Of a stretch of 15,699 nt of DNA, positions 6,890 to 15,126 are shown one piece after another. Made by a program: the position numbers and the translations under genes. The stretch covers positions 1 to 15,699 of the forward strand of contig DATLZB010000220.1 in assembly GCA_035574175.1 (NCBI GenBank), read 5' to 3'. Numbering within the stretch: position 1 is the first letter of the stretch; each line of letters starts with the position of its first letter. Source of the DNA: DATLZB01 sp035574175 (lineage in GTDB: Bacteria > Pseudomonadota > Alphaproteobacteria > Rhizobiales > Hyphomicrobiaceae). Below the pieces are notes generated by a model. That model did not search any database and was not told the DNA's origin. It saw only the letters and a program-made list of their open reading frames with translations.

Positions 6890-8668
6890 ATGCAGGGACG
6901 GCTCGCGTCAGAAGACCTCTCCGTGGCGGAGCTGCTTTCCGGCCGCTTCGCGTTCACGATCCCGCCGTTTCAACGTGATCTGACGTGGACGAAAAGCGAG
7001 GCAGGACAGCTTTTGGACGACATCGCCTCCGCGCTCGACGATGTGGAGCGCACGGGCAGGAAGACACCCTACTTTCTCGGCACCATGCTGTTCGTTACCG
7101 GTGAGGGAGAGGATGGCAAGCGTCGAACGCAGCCGCGCCTGGTCGAAGTGGTCGATGGCCAGCAGCGGCTCACCACGCTCACCATTCTGTTCGCCGTGCT
7201 ACGAGACCTGGCCCCGGCAGAGGAGCGGGTCGCACTCCATGCGCTGATCGCCAGCCCGGCATCAAACAGCGGCGGCTATCAGCTTCAGTTGAAGGACGGA
7301 GACAGTGGCTTCTTCCAGGCGGCCATCCAGGCGCCGGGCGCGGCGCGTCAGCGGCACACCACACCAGCCGACGCCAGCAACGTCTCTCGCCGCAACATCG
7401 AGGACATCCGCAGGGAGCTCGTCGCGCGGCTGGGAAGGGAGTTCAGCGCCGAGGAGAGGAGCAGGTTCGCTACGTTTGCTAGACGCCACTGCCGCGTGCT
7501 GGTCGTCACCGCGGACGACTTCGATTACGCCTACCAGATCTTCCTCACCATCAACGACCGGGGCAAGCGGCTGACCGTCGGCGATATCTTCCGTGGCGAG
7601 ATTTTGGGTCCGCTCGATGGCGCCCAGCGTCGCCGCTTCGAGCAGGTGATCGAGGAAATGGACAAGTACCTCGATGCCGCCGAGTCGACGCGCGTGAGGG
7701 GCAAGACCTTCTTCTCGCATCTTGCGGCCATCTACGGCTGGAGCGCCAAGGGCATCGTGCAAGAGCTGAGGCGTGCCGTCGCCCGGCACGGTGGGCCACG
7801 CGCGTTCGCGGCCGAGGTGTTCGCGCCAATGGCCGAGGCCTATCTCGACGTCAAACGCCGCGGCGCCGGCAAGGCGGAAAGCATCGAGCAGCAGCTCACC
7901 GCGCTCACCTGGCTCGAACAGCACGGGGATGACGACTGGGTGCCGGCTGCCATGCTCGGGCTGGTCCGCCTCAAGCATGACAGTGCCAGGCTCGCTCAGT
8001 ACCTGGAAGAACTCGACCGCTTCGCGCATGGGCTGATGGCGCTCGGTTGTGGTCGGCCGGCGCGCAAGCGGCATTTTGTGCCGGCCCTCAGGCGCATCCT
8101 GGCGAGCCCGGAGATGCCCGATCCGAAGACGCTGTTCGTTATTGCGCCGGGCGACCAGCGCCAGATCCTGCGCCGCATGGCGACGCGTCTACACCTGCTC
8201 GACCCCCCGACCTGCCGGCTCGTGTTGCTTCGGCTCGACGCCGCCGTGTCGGGACGGCCGCTTGCGGCTTACCAGCATTGGCTCGATGCCAGGCTCCCGG
8301 CATCGCAGCGGCTTACCGTCGAGCACGTGTTGCCGCGCGGCGGGATCAAGGACGGCGAGTGGCAACGACTGTTCCCCAACTGGGCACACCGGCAGGTGGT
8401 GTCCGAGTGCATCGGCAATCTCGTGCTCGTCACCGAGCAGCAGAACCAGAGCGCGCGTCAGGCCGAATTCAAAGCGAAACAGGAGATATTTTTTACGGAC
8501 GGCCCTCACCCGATCCATCTTACGGACCTGTTGCGCCAGGAACGGACCTGGGACCAGGCGGCGATCGAGCGGCGCCATCAGCTGATGATGCAGGCCGCCC
8601 AACGGTTGTGGCGACTCGAGGGGCCGATCCCGGCTTGCCCCCGCTCCTCCTCGCGCTGGAAGGCGTAG
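6890..8668 (+). CDS. DUF262-DUF1524 protein B, GmrSD/SspE-like candidate restriction nuclease (canonical copy)
   Basis: A 592-residue paralogue of the preceding gene. DUF262 blocks are IPPFQRDLTW (24-33), VVDGQQRLTTLTILFAVLRDL-type sequence around 87-107 (DGQQR 89-93) and FLTINDRGKRLTVGDIF (218-234), all textbook. DUF1524 blocks are TVEHVLP (476-482), IGNLVLV (508-514), QNQ with Asn519, and lysines 528/530, followed by W-x(n)-I-x-x-R near 554-562. It is predicted to be a cytoplasmic NTP-dependent nuclease, most likely acting in anti-phage restriction; the DNA modification it senses is unknown. I chose ATG 6890 because GGGAG lies at 6881-6885 and because the PxFQR motif then falls at residues 25-29 in both paralogues. 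GTG 6827 and ATG 6878 are in-frame alternatives. The gene starts 67 bases after gene A and ends 6 bases before the convergent lysS stop. AGG codons recur (7457, 7463). Confidence 0.9.
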   Translation: MQGRLASEDLSVAELLSGRFAFTIPPFQRDLTWTKSEAGQLLDDIASALDDVERTGRKTPYFLGTMLFVTGEGEDGKRRTQPRLVEVVDGQQRLTTLTILFAVLRDLAPAEERVALHALIASPASNSGGYQLQLKDGDSGFFQAAIQAPGAARQRHTTPADASNVSRRNIEDIRRELVARLGREFSAEERSRFATFARRHCRVLVVTADDFDYAYQIFLTINDRGKRLTVGDIFRGEILGPLDGAQRRRFEQVIEEMDKYLDAAESTRVRGKTFFSHLAAIYGWSAKGIVQELRRAVARHGGPRAFAAEVFAPMAEAYLDVKRRGAGKAESIEQQLTALTWLEQHGDDDWVPAAMLGLVRLKHDSARLAQYLEELDRFAHGLMALGCGRPARKRHFVPALRRILASPEMPDPKTLFVIAPGDQRQILRRMATRLHLLDPPTCRLVLLRLDAAVSGRPLAAYQHWLDARLPASQRLTVEHVLPRGGIKDGEWQRLFPNWAHRQVVSECIGNLVLVTEQQNQSARQAEFKAKQEIFFTDGPHPIHLTDLLRQERTWDQAAIERRHQLMMQAAQRLWRLEGPIPACPRSSSRWKA

Positions 8669-8674
8669 AGTTGC

Positions 8675-10291
8675 TCACGCGGCGATCAGCTCTCCCTTGA
8701 GTGCCTTGGCAATGAGCGCGCGCGTCTCGGCGATGCCGTAGAGGGCGATGAAGGAGCCGAAGCGCGGTCCTTGGGAAGAGCCGAGCAGCACCTCGTAGAT
8801 GGCGCGGAACCAGTCGCGCAGGTTGTTGGCGAAGCCGTTGGTCTTGCCGGTCTCGTAGACGATGTTCTGCAGGTCTTCCGCCGTGGCCGCGGGGTCGGCG
8901 CCGGCAAGCGCGGCAGAGAGTGCCTCGAGCGCCTTGCGCTCGACCTCGGTCGGCGCTCGGAAGCGCTTGGTCGGATGGACGAAGTCCTCGTAGTAGCGCA
9001 CGGCGCAGCCGGCAAGGCGGTCGAGCAGAGGAAGACGCTCCGGACTCGCTCCCGGCACGTGACGGCGGATGAAGCCCCACAGCACCGTCTTGTTGTGCGC
9101 GTTGGAAGCGGAGGCGAGGTTCAAGAGCAAGGCGTAGCTGATCGGCAGCTCGATCGCCGGGGGGTGGCCCTGGTGGATGTGCCAAACCGGATTGTCGAGT
9201 TGCTGCGTCGTTGCCTGCGCTGGAAAGGCGGCGAGAAGCTGCAGGTACTCGTCGACGGCGCGCGGGATGACGTCGAAGTAGAGCCGCTTGGCGCTCTTGG
9301 GCTTCTGGAACATGAACAGCGACAGGCTTTCGGGGGTGGCGTAGGCCAGCCACTCCTCGATGGTGAGGCCGTTCCCCTTCGATTTGGAGATCTTCTCGCC
9401 GTTCTCGTCGAGGAACAGCTCGTAGATGAAGCCTTCGGGCGGCGTGCCACCGAGCGCGCGGCAGATGCTGGAGGACAGCGTTACCGAATCGATCAGGTCC
9501 TTGCCGGCCATCTCGTAGTCGACGCCGAGGGCCACCCAGCGCAGCGCCCAGTCGGCCTTCCACTGGCACTTAACGGCGCCACCGGTGACTGGAGTCTCGA
9601 CCTTCTCGCCGGTATCGGGATCGATGTAGACCACGGTGCCCTTTTGCGCGTGCCGCTCGATCATCGGCACCTGAAGTACCTTGCCAGTCGTGGGTGAGAT
9701 GGGCAGGAAGGGAGAATAGGTGGCGCGCCGCTCCGGCCCAAGGGTCGGCAGGATGATCTCCATCACCCGGTCGTAGACCTCAAGCATTTTGAGCAGCGTC
9801 TCGTCCATGGCGCCCGAGCGGTAGCACTCGGTCGCCGAGTAGAACTCGTAGTCGAAACCGAATTGATCGAGAAAGCGCTTGAGTCGCGCGTTGTTGTGGG
9901 CGGCAAAGCTCGGGTACTCGCTGGAGAAGGGGTCGGGCACTGCCGACAGCGGCTTGTCGAGGTGGGCGGCCAACATTTCCCTGTTCGGCACGTTGTCCGG
10001 AATGCGCCGCATGCCGTCCATATCGTCAGAGAAGCAGATCAGCCGCGTTCTGCGCTTGCCTTCAGTCAGCACCTCAAAGGCATGGCGGACCATGGCGGTG
10101 CGCGCGACCTCGCCGAAGGTGCCGATGTGGGGTAGGCCGGAAGGGCCGTAGCCGGTCTCGAAAATCACCGTCTTGTCGCGGCCGCCCTCGACTTTCTCGA
10201 GGCGGGCGATGAGCCGGCGCGCCTCGGCAAACGGCCAGGCGCGCGCGTCCTGGGCCGCGGCGATGGTGGCAGGGTCGAGGTCGTGGCTCAT
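8675..10291 (-). CDS. lysS: Lysyl-tRNA synthetase, class I
   Basis: A 538-residue class I lysine-tRNA ligase (also called lysK), which charges tRNA-Lys with lysine in the cytoplasm. The Rossmann-fold signatures are the HIGH-type motif PSGLPHIGTF at 50-59 and the KMSKS-type motif KISKSKGN at 300-307. CFSDDMDGMRRIPDN (86-100) and the FMFQKPKSAKRLYFD block (after about 325) are typical of the archaeal/alphaproteobacterial enzyme rather than the class II enzyme of E. coli. Length is normal and both catalytic motifs are intact. The ATG at 10291 gives a family-like N terminus (MSHDLDP), although no strong ribosome-binding site precedes it. It stands alone, convergent with the DUF262 pair. The AsmA gene lies 160 bases upstream on the same strand. 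No leader structure such as a T-box is evident. Confidence 0.96.
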   Translation of the reverse strand: MSHDLDPATIAAAQDARAWPFAEARRLIARLEKVEGGRDKTVIFETGYGPSGLPHIGTFGEVARTAMVRHAFEVLTEGKRRTRLICFSDDMDGMRRIPDNVPNREMLAAHLDKPLSAVPDPFSSEYPSFAAHNNARLKRFLDQFGFDYEFYSATECYRSGAMDETLLKMLEVYDRVMEIILPTLGPERRATYSPFLPISPTTGKVLQVPMIERHAQKGTVVYIDPDTGEKVETPVTGGAVKCQWKADWALRWVALGVDYEMAGKDLIDSVTLSSSICRALGGTPPEGFIYELFLDENGEKISKSKGNGLTIEEWLAYATPESLSLFMFQKPKSAKRLYFDVIPRAVDEYLQLLAAFPAQATTQQLDNPVWHIHQGHPPAIELPISYALLLNLASASNAHNKTVLWGFIRRHVPGASPERLPLLDRLAGCAVRYYEDFVHPTKRFRAPTEVERKALEALSAALAGADPAATAEDLQNIVYETGKTNGFANNLRDWFRAIYEVLLGSSQGPRFGSFIALYGIAETRALIAKALKGELIAA

Positions 10292-10426
10292 GAGCGGTCG
10301 CAGTCGGCGGATTAGACGAAAGCAGCCTTAGGCGGCGGACCGGCAAGCGTCAATCGCGGGCGGCATTGGAGGCTCACCGTAGCCGCCATCACGGCCGGTA
10401 GGACTGTCATTCAAGGGTACGGGCGA

Positions 10427-10462
10427 GGGAGCGACTCTGTGTCCAAAGGCACTATCGCTCCC
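10427..10462 (-). terminator. Compound hairpin over the AsmA stop codon; possible terminator or processing site
   Basis: GGGAGCGA (10427-10434) and TCGCTCCC (10455-10462) form a perfect 8-base inverted repeat. Inside it, GTGTCC (10439-10444) and GGCAC (10448-10452) can form a second small stem around AAA. On the minus-strand transcript this structure begins inside the last codons of the AsmA gene and includes its stop (10454-10452). No run of U follows, so a classical intrinsic terminator is not shown. It may stabilise the 3' end or attenuate read-through into lysS. Confidence 0.4.
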
Positions 10463-12506
10463 CCTTGGCGCTCTTGAGGAGCGCGCGCAGGATGTCCGGG
10501 TCGAAGTCGTCGGCGGAGCGGGTGGGCGTGGCTTCCGTTTTCTGGAGCGCGCTTTCGAGCATCGCGGCGAGCTCCGGGTCCTTCAGGTCGAGACCTTCGG
10601 CGACCGCCATGCGCGTTGGCGCTGGCGTGCGGCGATCGAATAGCGTCGACCACCAGTCCACGTCGTACTTGAGCTGCGTGAACGGCCCGAAGATGCGCAC
10701 CGCGATGCTCCACCAGTTGGGAAACGACACGCGCGCGTTGTAGTCGAGCTGGCGCGTCGGTAGGCGGGCGACGCCTTCGGCCCTGGCGCCGACCACGGGG
10801 CCGGCAAGCTCCATGACGTTGCTCTCGGCGATGCCTCTGTCGATCTTGAGGTCGGCATCGATGCGCTCGAAGGGCGTGCGCGCCTTGGGGTCGTAGGGCG
10901 GCAGCCGCCAGGTTTCAACCACGCGCTTCACGTCGTAGCCCACAACCATGCCCTCGCCAATTCGAGCCTTCACGCGGCCCTTGAGCGAAGAGACCAACTC
11001 GCGCTCGCTGCGGCCGGTACCGGAGAGGTCCGCTTCGCCGGTGGTCTTGCCGGCGAGATAGCCCTCAAAGCCCAGATCCGACATGAGGCCGTGCAATTCC
11101 ACGTTGTCGAGCCGCATGGAGGCGGCGAAAGTCGGCACGGCCGGCTTGGTGTCAAGCACGGCCTTGGCCGCGATCTTGCCACCGTGGGTGGCGAGCTCCT
11201 TGGATTCGAGGGCGAGCTTCGCGTCCTTCAAAGCCAGCGACAGCCTGGGAATGGCGAAGGCAGCCTTGTGGTACTTGAGCGTGCGAATCGAGAGGTCGAG
11301 TTCGGCGTCGACGGCCTTGAGCGCTGCTAGGTCGAAGGGGTCGGCGCTCCATGGCACGACGGGCGCGGCACGGGTGAGTAGGTCCTGGCTCAGTGCGTCC
11401 GCGGCCGCGCGGGGGCCCCGGGCCTCGGCAGCCCTCAGATACGCCTTCAGCGACGCACTGAGCGGTACAGGCTCGATCTCGAAGGCCGGCTCCGGCGCGC
11501 TGCGAGTCAGCGCGGGCTTGGCCACCGGCATGTAACGGGCGGCATCGATCTCATCGGCGGCGAGGGTGCCGGCGAGGCGCGGCCGCGGACCGGTCAGATC
11601 GAGCGTGAGCGTGCCCTCGGCAGTGGTGTTGTCGATGACGAGCCGCGCCTTGGGGAAAGCGATCGACTTGCCGTCGGTCTTGACGTCACCTTCGAGGGCG
11701 GCCTTGGCAAAGCCCTCGGTGCCGGGCAGATTCATGTCGAACCAGCTGGCCAAGCGGCGCAACGACGGCGTGGTGCCCTTCATTTTCCCCTGGAAGCTCA
11801 ACGCCTCGGCGGCTGTAACCTCGCCGTCGACCTCGATGGCGCCGCGGGCCGACGACAGCGCAAGGGCGGCGCGCGTCGGCGTGGCGCCGGAAAGAGCCGC
11901 GAGCGAGGCCGTGGTCGCCTTGCCCGTGACCTTCTCCTTGTTCCAAGCAAACTCGAAGTCGGTGGCGAGCGGCTGATCGAGTGCCACACGCTCTGCTCGT
12001 GCATTGACGTCAGTAAGGGTGACTGCTGTCGGCACGCGCTCGTCCCGGTAGGTCAGCGTGCCGCGCGTGACGGTGAGTTCGCCGATGGCGGGAAAGCCAG
12101 CGGAGGCGTGATCTCGAGCGGCGGGGAGCTCCCAGCTGCCGCGGCCCTGCTTGTCGATGACGAGCCGCAGGCGCGGCTCGGTCAGCGTCAGACGGCCAAT
12201 CTCGAACCTCCCTAGCAGCAGCGTAAGGATGTCGGCGTGCAGCTCCAGCGCGCCAACGTGCAGGAAGGGCTCGCCCCCAAATCCCGGCGGATTGGAGAGC
12301 GTGGCGCCCTCCATGCGCAGCACGATGGAAGGCACAAGTTGCAGCGAGGTGTTGCCGGTGACGGCGAGGTCGCGGCCGCTGCTCGCTTTGATTTCGGCCG
12401 CGAGGCGGTTTTGCAGAAAGCCGACAGGCGGATTAATGATGAGGGCCGCGAATACCGCGAGCACCACGAGCAGCGCTATGGCAAGCGCGATGAACGCTCT
12501 GCGCAT
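10452..12506 (-). CDS. AsmA family envelope protein
   Basis: A 684-residue protein with one N-terminal transmembrane helix (about residues 5-25, after MRR) and a large periplasmic body rich in beta-type repeats. This is the layout of AsmA proteins, which are related to bridge-type lipid transporters and influence outer-membrane assembly. N-terminal AsmA features include a segment with GRDLAVTGNTSLQL, LRMEGATLSNPPGFG, LLLGRFEIGRLTLTEPRLRL and DKQGRGSWELP. The C-terminal AsmA_2-type part contains GKTTGEADLSGTGRSERELVSSLKG-like sequence and GYDVKRVVE. The ATG at 12506 has a very strong ribosome-binding site (GGGAGGAGG, 12519-12511); the frame runs 12 codons further up, but those codons include that site and are rejected. 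Domain length is usual for the larger AsmA class. The exact substrate or partner cannot be inferred. The upstream gap to 12711 shows no gene. Confidence 0.92.
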   Translation of the reverse strand: MRRAFIALAIALLVVLAVFAALIINPPVGFLQNRLAAEIKASSGRDLAVTGNTSLQLVPSIVLRMEGATLSNPPGFGGEPFLHVGALELHADILTLLLGRFEIGRLTLTEPRLRLVIDKQGRGSWELPAARDHASAGFPAIGELTVTRGTLTYRDERVPTAVTLTDVNARAERVALDQPLATDFEFAWNKEKVTGKATTASLAALSGATPTRAALALSSARGAIEVDGEVTAAEALSFQGKMKGTTPSLRRLASWFDMNLPGTEGFAKAALEGDVKTDGKSIAFPKARLVIDNTTAEGTLTLDLTGPRPRLAGTLAADEIDAARYMPVAKPALTRSAPEPAFEIEPVPLSASLKAYLRAAEARGPRAAADALSQDLLTRAAPVVPWSADPFDLAALKAVDAELDLSIRTLKYHKAAFAIPRLSLALKDAKLALESKELATHGGKIAAKAVLDTKPAVPTFAASMRLDNVELHGLMSDLGFEGYLAGKTTGEADLSGTGRSERELVSSLKGRVKARIGEGMVVGYDVKRVVETWRLPPYDPKARTPFERIDADLKIDRGIAESNVMELAGPVVGARAEGVARLPTRQLDYNARVSFPNWWSIAVRIFGPFTQLKYDVDWWSTLFDRRTPAPTRMAVAEGLDLKDPELAAMLESALQKTEATPTRSADDFDPDILRALLKSAKGER

Positions 12507-12510
12507 GGGG

Positions 12511-12519
12511 CCTCCTCCC
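12511..12519 (-). promoter_or_regulatory. Strong ribosome-binding site that fixes the AsmA start
   Basis: On the minus strand, GGGAGGAGG ends four bases before the ATG at 12506. It decides between that start and the upstream in-frame ATG at 12542. Confidence 0.75.
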
Positions 12520-12711
12520 TCTGCCACACCAGCACCCGTCATGGGCCAACTCTAGGGCTAAACCAAGGTGCGGGGTAGTTGAGCATAGCGGCGTGGCTGG
12601 GCGGATCAGTGAAGCCGTAATCTTCCGTTCCTCACCACCAAACGCTGCGGTGGAGTGGGCACGGCGCATCGCGCTGTGCTCATGGGCCCTAGAGGTTGCG
12701 CTGGTGGGCTT

Positions 12712-13725
12712 CTATCGCCGTGCGGCGGGGCACAGCTCGAAGGCTCGCGCCAAGGCTGCCTCGGGCGAGGGAAATTCCGCGATCGGCTGGCCGCCCGGTG
12801 CGTGCGAGCGAATGAAGCTTTCTGCCATCGAACGTTCGAAACCTTCGAGCACCCCAAGGGCGGTGAAGCGCTCTTCGCCATTGGCGAGCGTACGGATGAG
12901 CAGCGTCTTGCGGCCGCCGAAGCTCGCCGCTTCGACGCGGCATGCGCCAGCGATCGATGCAGCAGGCGGCGCAGCGGACTGCGGCTTCGTGGCAAGGGCG
13001 GGCGCCCACGCCTGGGCGCGCACCGCGGGGGGCGGAGCGGCCCGTGCGAAGGCGGGGAGCGAGGCGGCCGAGGCGACCTCGAGGGGCGCTCCATTGCAGT
13101 AGAGTTCGCGGAAGCGGTCGGCGATGGTCTCGATCGAACGACCGTAGGAGCGGTCAATGGCCCAGCGGCCAGTCAGATCTTGAAACGTTACCGGCCGGTG
13201 CGCGGCGGTGCGGGCCAAGGCGGCCAGGATGTCGGCTTGCTTCAAGCGCGTGCGGGGCGCCACCGGCTCGGCAATGCGCTGGCCCGAATAGACGACGAGG
13301 TGCTGGATGTGCGCGAGCACGCCGGTCGGCACGTCGGGAAAGCTGTCGCCAGGGGTGCCGTTGCCAGTGGTGCCAAGGCCGGCGAAGTTGTTCTGGCGCG
13401 GGTGGACGTCTCCCATACGGCCGTCGGCACGCCGAAAGGTAAGGAAGTTGGTTTCGAGCGCCATCTGGAAGAAGGCGTAGTCCCAGCGCACGCGCCAGGC
13501 CTCGCCGTGCCGTCGGTACCAGTGGGCAATGTCGCGCAGGCGGGGTTCGAGGTCAGGGTTGCGCAAGAGGAGGAAGTGGCCGAGCCGCTCCGGCGTGACG
13601 CAGGCCGGAACCGGGCTTGTCGGATAGATGCGGATCGGCGTGTCAGCCCGTCCCGCCGCTGTGGCCGGAGTTGCAGCAAGAGCCAGCAGCACGGCGAGCA
13701 CACGGCCGGGCGCGCCTCGTCGCAC
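12712..13725 (-). CDS. Secreted glucosaminidase-like protein, paralogue B
   Basis: A 337-residue exported protein. Starting at GTG 13725 gives a compact 24-residue signal peptide: a basic n-region, VLAVLLALA core and ATA-AG cleavage region. The main domain looks like a diverged glucosaminidase (GH73-like). FFQMALETNFLTF (86-98) carries the candidate catalytic Glu91, QNNFAGLG sits at 111-118, and SFPD and GVLAHIQHLVVYSG follow. If active, it would cleave peptidoglycan glycan strands in the periplasm. A C-terminal module with CRV..ASFGG.K and AFELCP recurs in the adjacent paralogue A. The start is unresolved: TTG 13791 (overlapping the upstream gene by 16 bases) and GTG 13761 are also in frame, with long arginine-rich extensions, and none has an ideal ribosome-binding site. 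It is probably co-transcribed and translated after paralogue A. Confidence 0.8.
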   Translation of the reverse strand: MRRGAPGRVLAVLLALAATPATAAGRADTPIRIYPTSPVPACVTPERLGHFLLLRNPDLEPRLRDIAHWYRRHGEAWRVRWDYAFFQMALETNFLTFRRADGRMGDVHPRQNNFAGLGTTGNGTPGDSFPDVPTGVLAHIQHLVVYSGQRIAEPVAPRTRLKQADILAALARTAAHRPVTFQDLTGRWAIDRSYGRSIETIADRFRELYCNGAPLEVASAASLPAFARAAPPPAVRAQAWAPALATKPQSAAPPAASIAGACRVEAASFGGRKTLLIRTLANGEERFTALGVLEGFERSMAESFIRSHAPGGQPIAEFPSPEAALARAFELCPAARR

Positions 13726-13775
13726 GTCACGCCCGGGGCTTCTCGGCGGGCTCGAATGCACGCGCGCTCGGCCGT

Positions 13776-14996
13776 TTAGCCTTCGGGGCAAAGTTCGAAG
13801 GCCCTCTCGAGAGCCTGCGACTGATTGCGGAACTCGGCGACCTTCTGTCCACCCTTGGCGTAGGCGGCGACGTAGGCCTCTACCTCGCGCGTCTCGGTGC
13901 CTTCGTTGACGTCAAGCACCGTGTAGTTGACCTGCTGGTCGGCGACGGAGCGGATGATCACCGATTTCAAGCCGCCGTAGCTTGCCGTCCAAACCCGGCA
14001 CTTGAGAGCAGGCGTTGCCTTGGGCGGTGCGGCGGCGGGCCTGGTGCCGGCGACGGAAACCGTCTGCACGGACGCAGCAGGGGGCTGCGCCGCCAGCGCC
14101 TCGCCGCCGGATTTCGGCATTACGACGGCGAGCAGGCTCTGAAAGGGTGACTGCTCGGCGGGCGACGCGCTCGCCGCAGATGGGCTGAAGCCGAGACTGG
14201 AGCGGGCGGTTTCCCCCTCGCGCCGAGCACGCTCCACGGCTTGGCGCGCGAGGTCTGCGCCAGATACGCGCTCGGGCGGACCGCTGTCTGTCGGCTCCGC
14301 CGGAGATGCAACCGTGACAGCGTCGCTGCGCCACTTGCGAGCCTCCGCCACAAGCTGGGGTTCCGGATCGGGGCGGGAGCAGAAATCGTCGTAGAAGCGC
14401 TTGCCGACCTGTTCCAGCATGGCGGCATAGGCGTTGCTGCCCGGTGCCCATTTGCGCGCGAGGTCTGTGTAGGTGATCGGCCCCTTGAAGGTCTTTTGCC
14501 AGGACGTCAGCACGCCCCATTCCTGGACCTTGCGCGTGCGCTCGGCGACGGGGTCGGTGATGGTATCGCCTGCATACATGAGAAGGTGCTGGAGATGCGC
14601 TTTGACGCCGCTTGAGATGTCGGGGAAGCTCTCGCCGGGCACTCCGCCGGTTGCGCCAAGCCCGGCAAAATTGTTTTGGGAGGCGCTCACATCGCCGGCC
14701 CGGCCCTTAGTGCGTTGAAATGAAAGGCTGCCGGTCTCGACCACCATCTGGAAGAAGGCGTAGTCCCAGCGCACGTTAAGCTCCTCGCCGTGGCGCATAT
14801 AGGCCACCGGCACCTCGCGGAAGCGCGGCTCGAGACTCGGATTGCGGTCCTTCAGATAATCAAGAAGCCGTCCCGGCGTCACACAGGCCGGCACCTCGTT
14901 GCCTGGCCCCGACTTGACGGCGGGCAGCGTGCCTGCCTCGGCGGCAGCGGGCACGGCGAGGGTAAGGAGCAAAACGGCTCCGCAACGACTTTTCAT
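13776..14996 (-). CDS. Secreted glucosaminidase-like protein, paralogue A
   Basis: A 406-residue exported protein with a roughly 21-residue signal peptide (MKSR, a GAVLLLTLAVP core, then AAAEAG). The glucosaminidase-like domain has FFQMVVETGSLSF (81-93, candidate catalytic Glu87), QNNFAGLG (107-114), GESFPD (121-126) and GVKAHLQHLLMYAG (130-143). A long Ala/Ser/Pro-rich linker (about 220-330) leads to a C-terminal module of about 75 residues. That module contains CRVWTASYGGLKSVIIRS, YAKGGQKVAEF and a final AFELCPEG, and is shared with paralogue B. Predicted role: a periplasmic peptidoglycan hydrolase or a non-catalytic wall-binding relative. The ATG at 14996 has AGGAG (15007-15003) seven bases upstream, a good ribosome-binding site. 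It is the first gene of a two-gene operon with paralogue B; a CtrA-like box lies about 75 bases upstream. Confidence 0.85.
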   Translation of the reverse strand: MKSRCGAVLLLTLAVPAAAEAGTLPAVKSGPGNEVPACVTPGRLLDYLKDRNPSLEPRFREVPVAYMRHGEELNVRWDYAFFQMVVETGSLSFQRTKGRAGDVSASQNNFAGLGATGGVPGESFPDISSGVKAHLQHLLMYAGDTITDPVAERTRKVQEWGVLTSWQKTFKGPITYTDLARKWAPGSNAYAAMLEQVGKRFYDDFCSRPDPEPQLVAEARKWRSDAVTVASPAEPTDSGPPERVSGADLARQAVERARREGETARSSLGFSPSAASASPAEQSPFQSLLAVVMPKSGGEALAAQPPAASVQTVSVAGTRPAAAPPKATPALKCRVWTASYGGLKSVIIRSVADQQVNYTVLDVNEGTETREVEAYVAAYAKGGQKVAEFRNQSQALERAFELCPEG

Positions 14997-15068
14997 CGAA
15001 GACTCCTGAACTGTGGCCCCGCCCCGCCGGTGCCGAGTGCCAATCGTGCAGATGGAGTTTGTAGCTTC

Positions 15069-15095
15069 TTAATGTTAACGCGTCGTTTACGCGTC
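15069..15095 (-). promoter_or_regulatory. CtrA-like box and ACGCGT doublet upstream of the glucosaminidase-like operon
   Basis: TTAA (15075-15078), seven bases, then TTTA (15086-15089) is one mismatch from the alphaproteobacterial CtrA consensus TTAA-N7-TTAA. A further TTAA lies at 15069-15072, giving GTTAACATTAA on the minus strand, close to the CtrA half-site TTAACCAT. The same segment holds ACGCGT twice, at 15078-15083 and 15089-15094, spaced 11 bases start to start. GANTC sites lie at 15001-15005 and 15111-15115. Regulation by CtrA or CcrM is inference from motif likeness. Confidence 0.4.
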
Positions 15096-15126
15096 ACGGC
15101 ATCCCCGTCCGATTCAATTCCCTGGC

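Noticed and set aside
12635..12653. CCACC/GGTGG inverted repeat in the gap between glucosaminidase-like paralogue B and AsmA
   Set aside because: Only five base pairs with a nine-base loop and no T-run; it is too weak to call a terminator.
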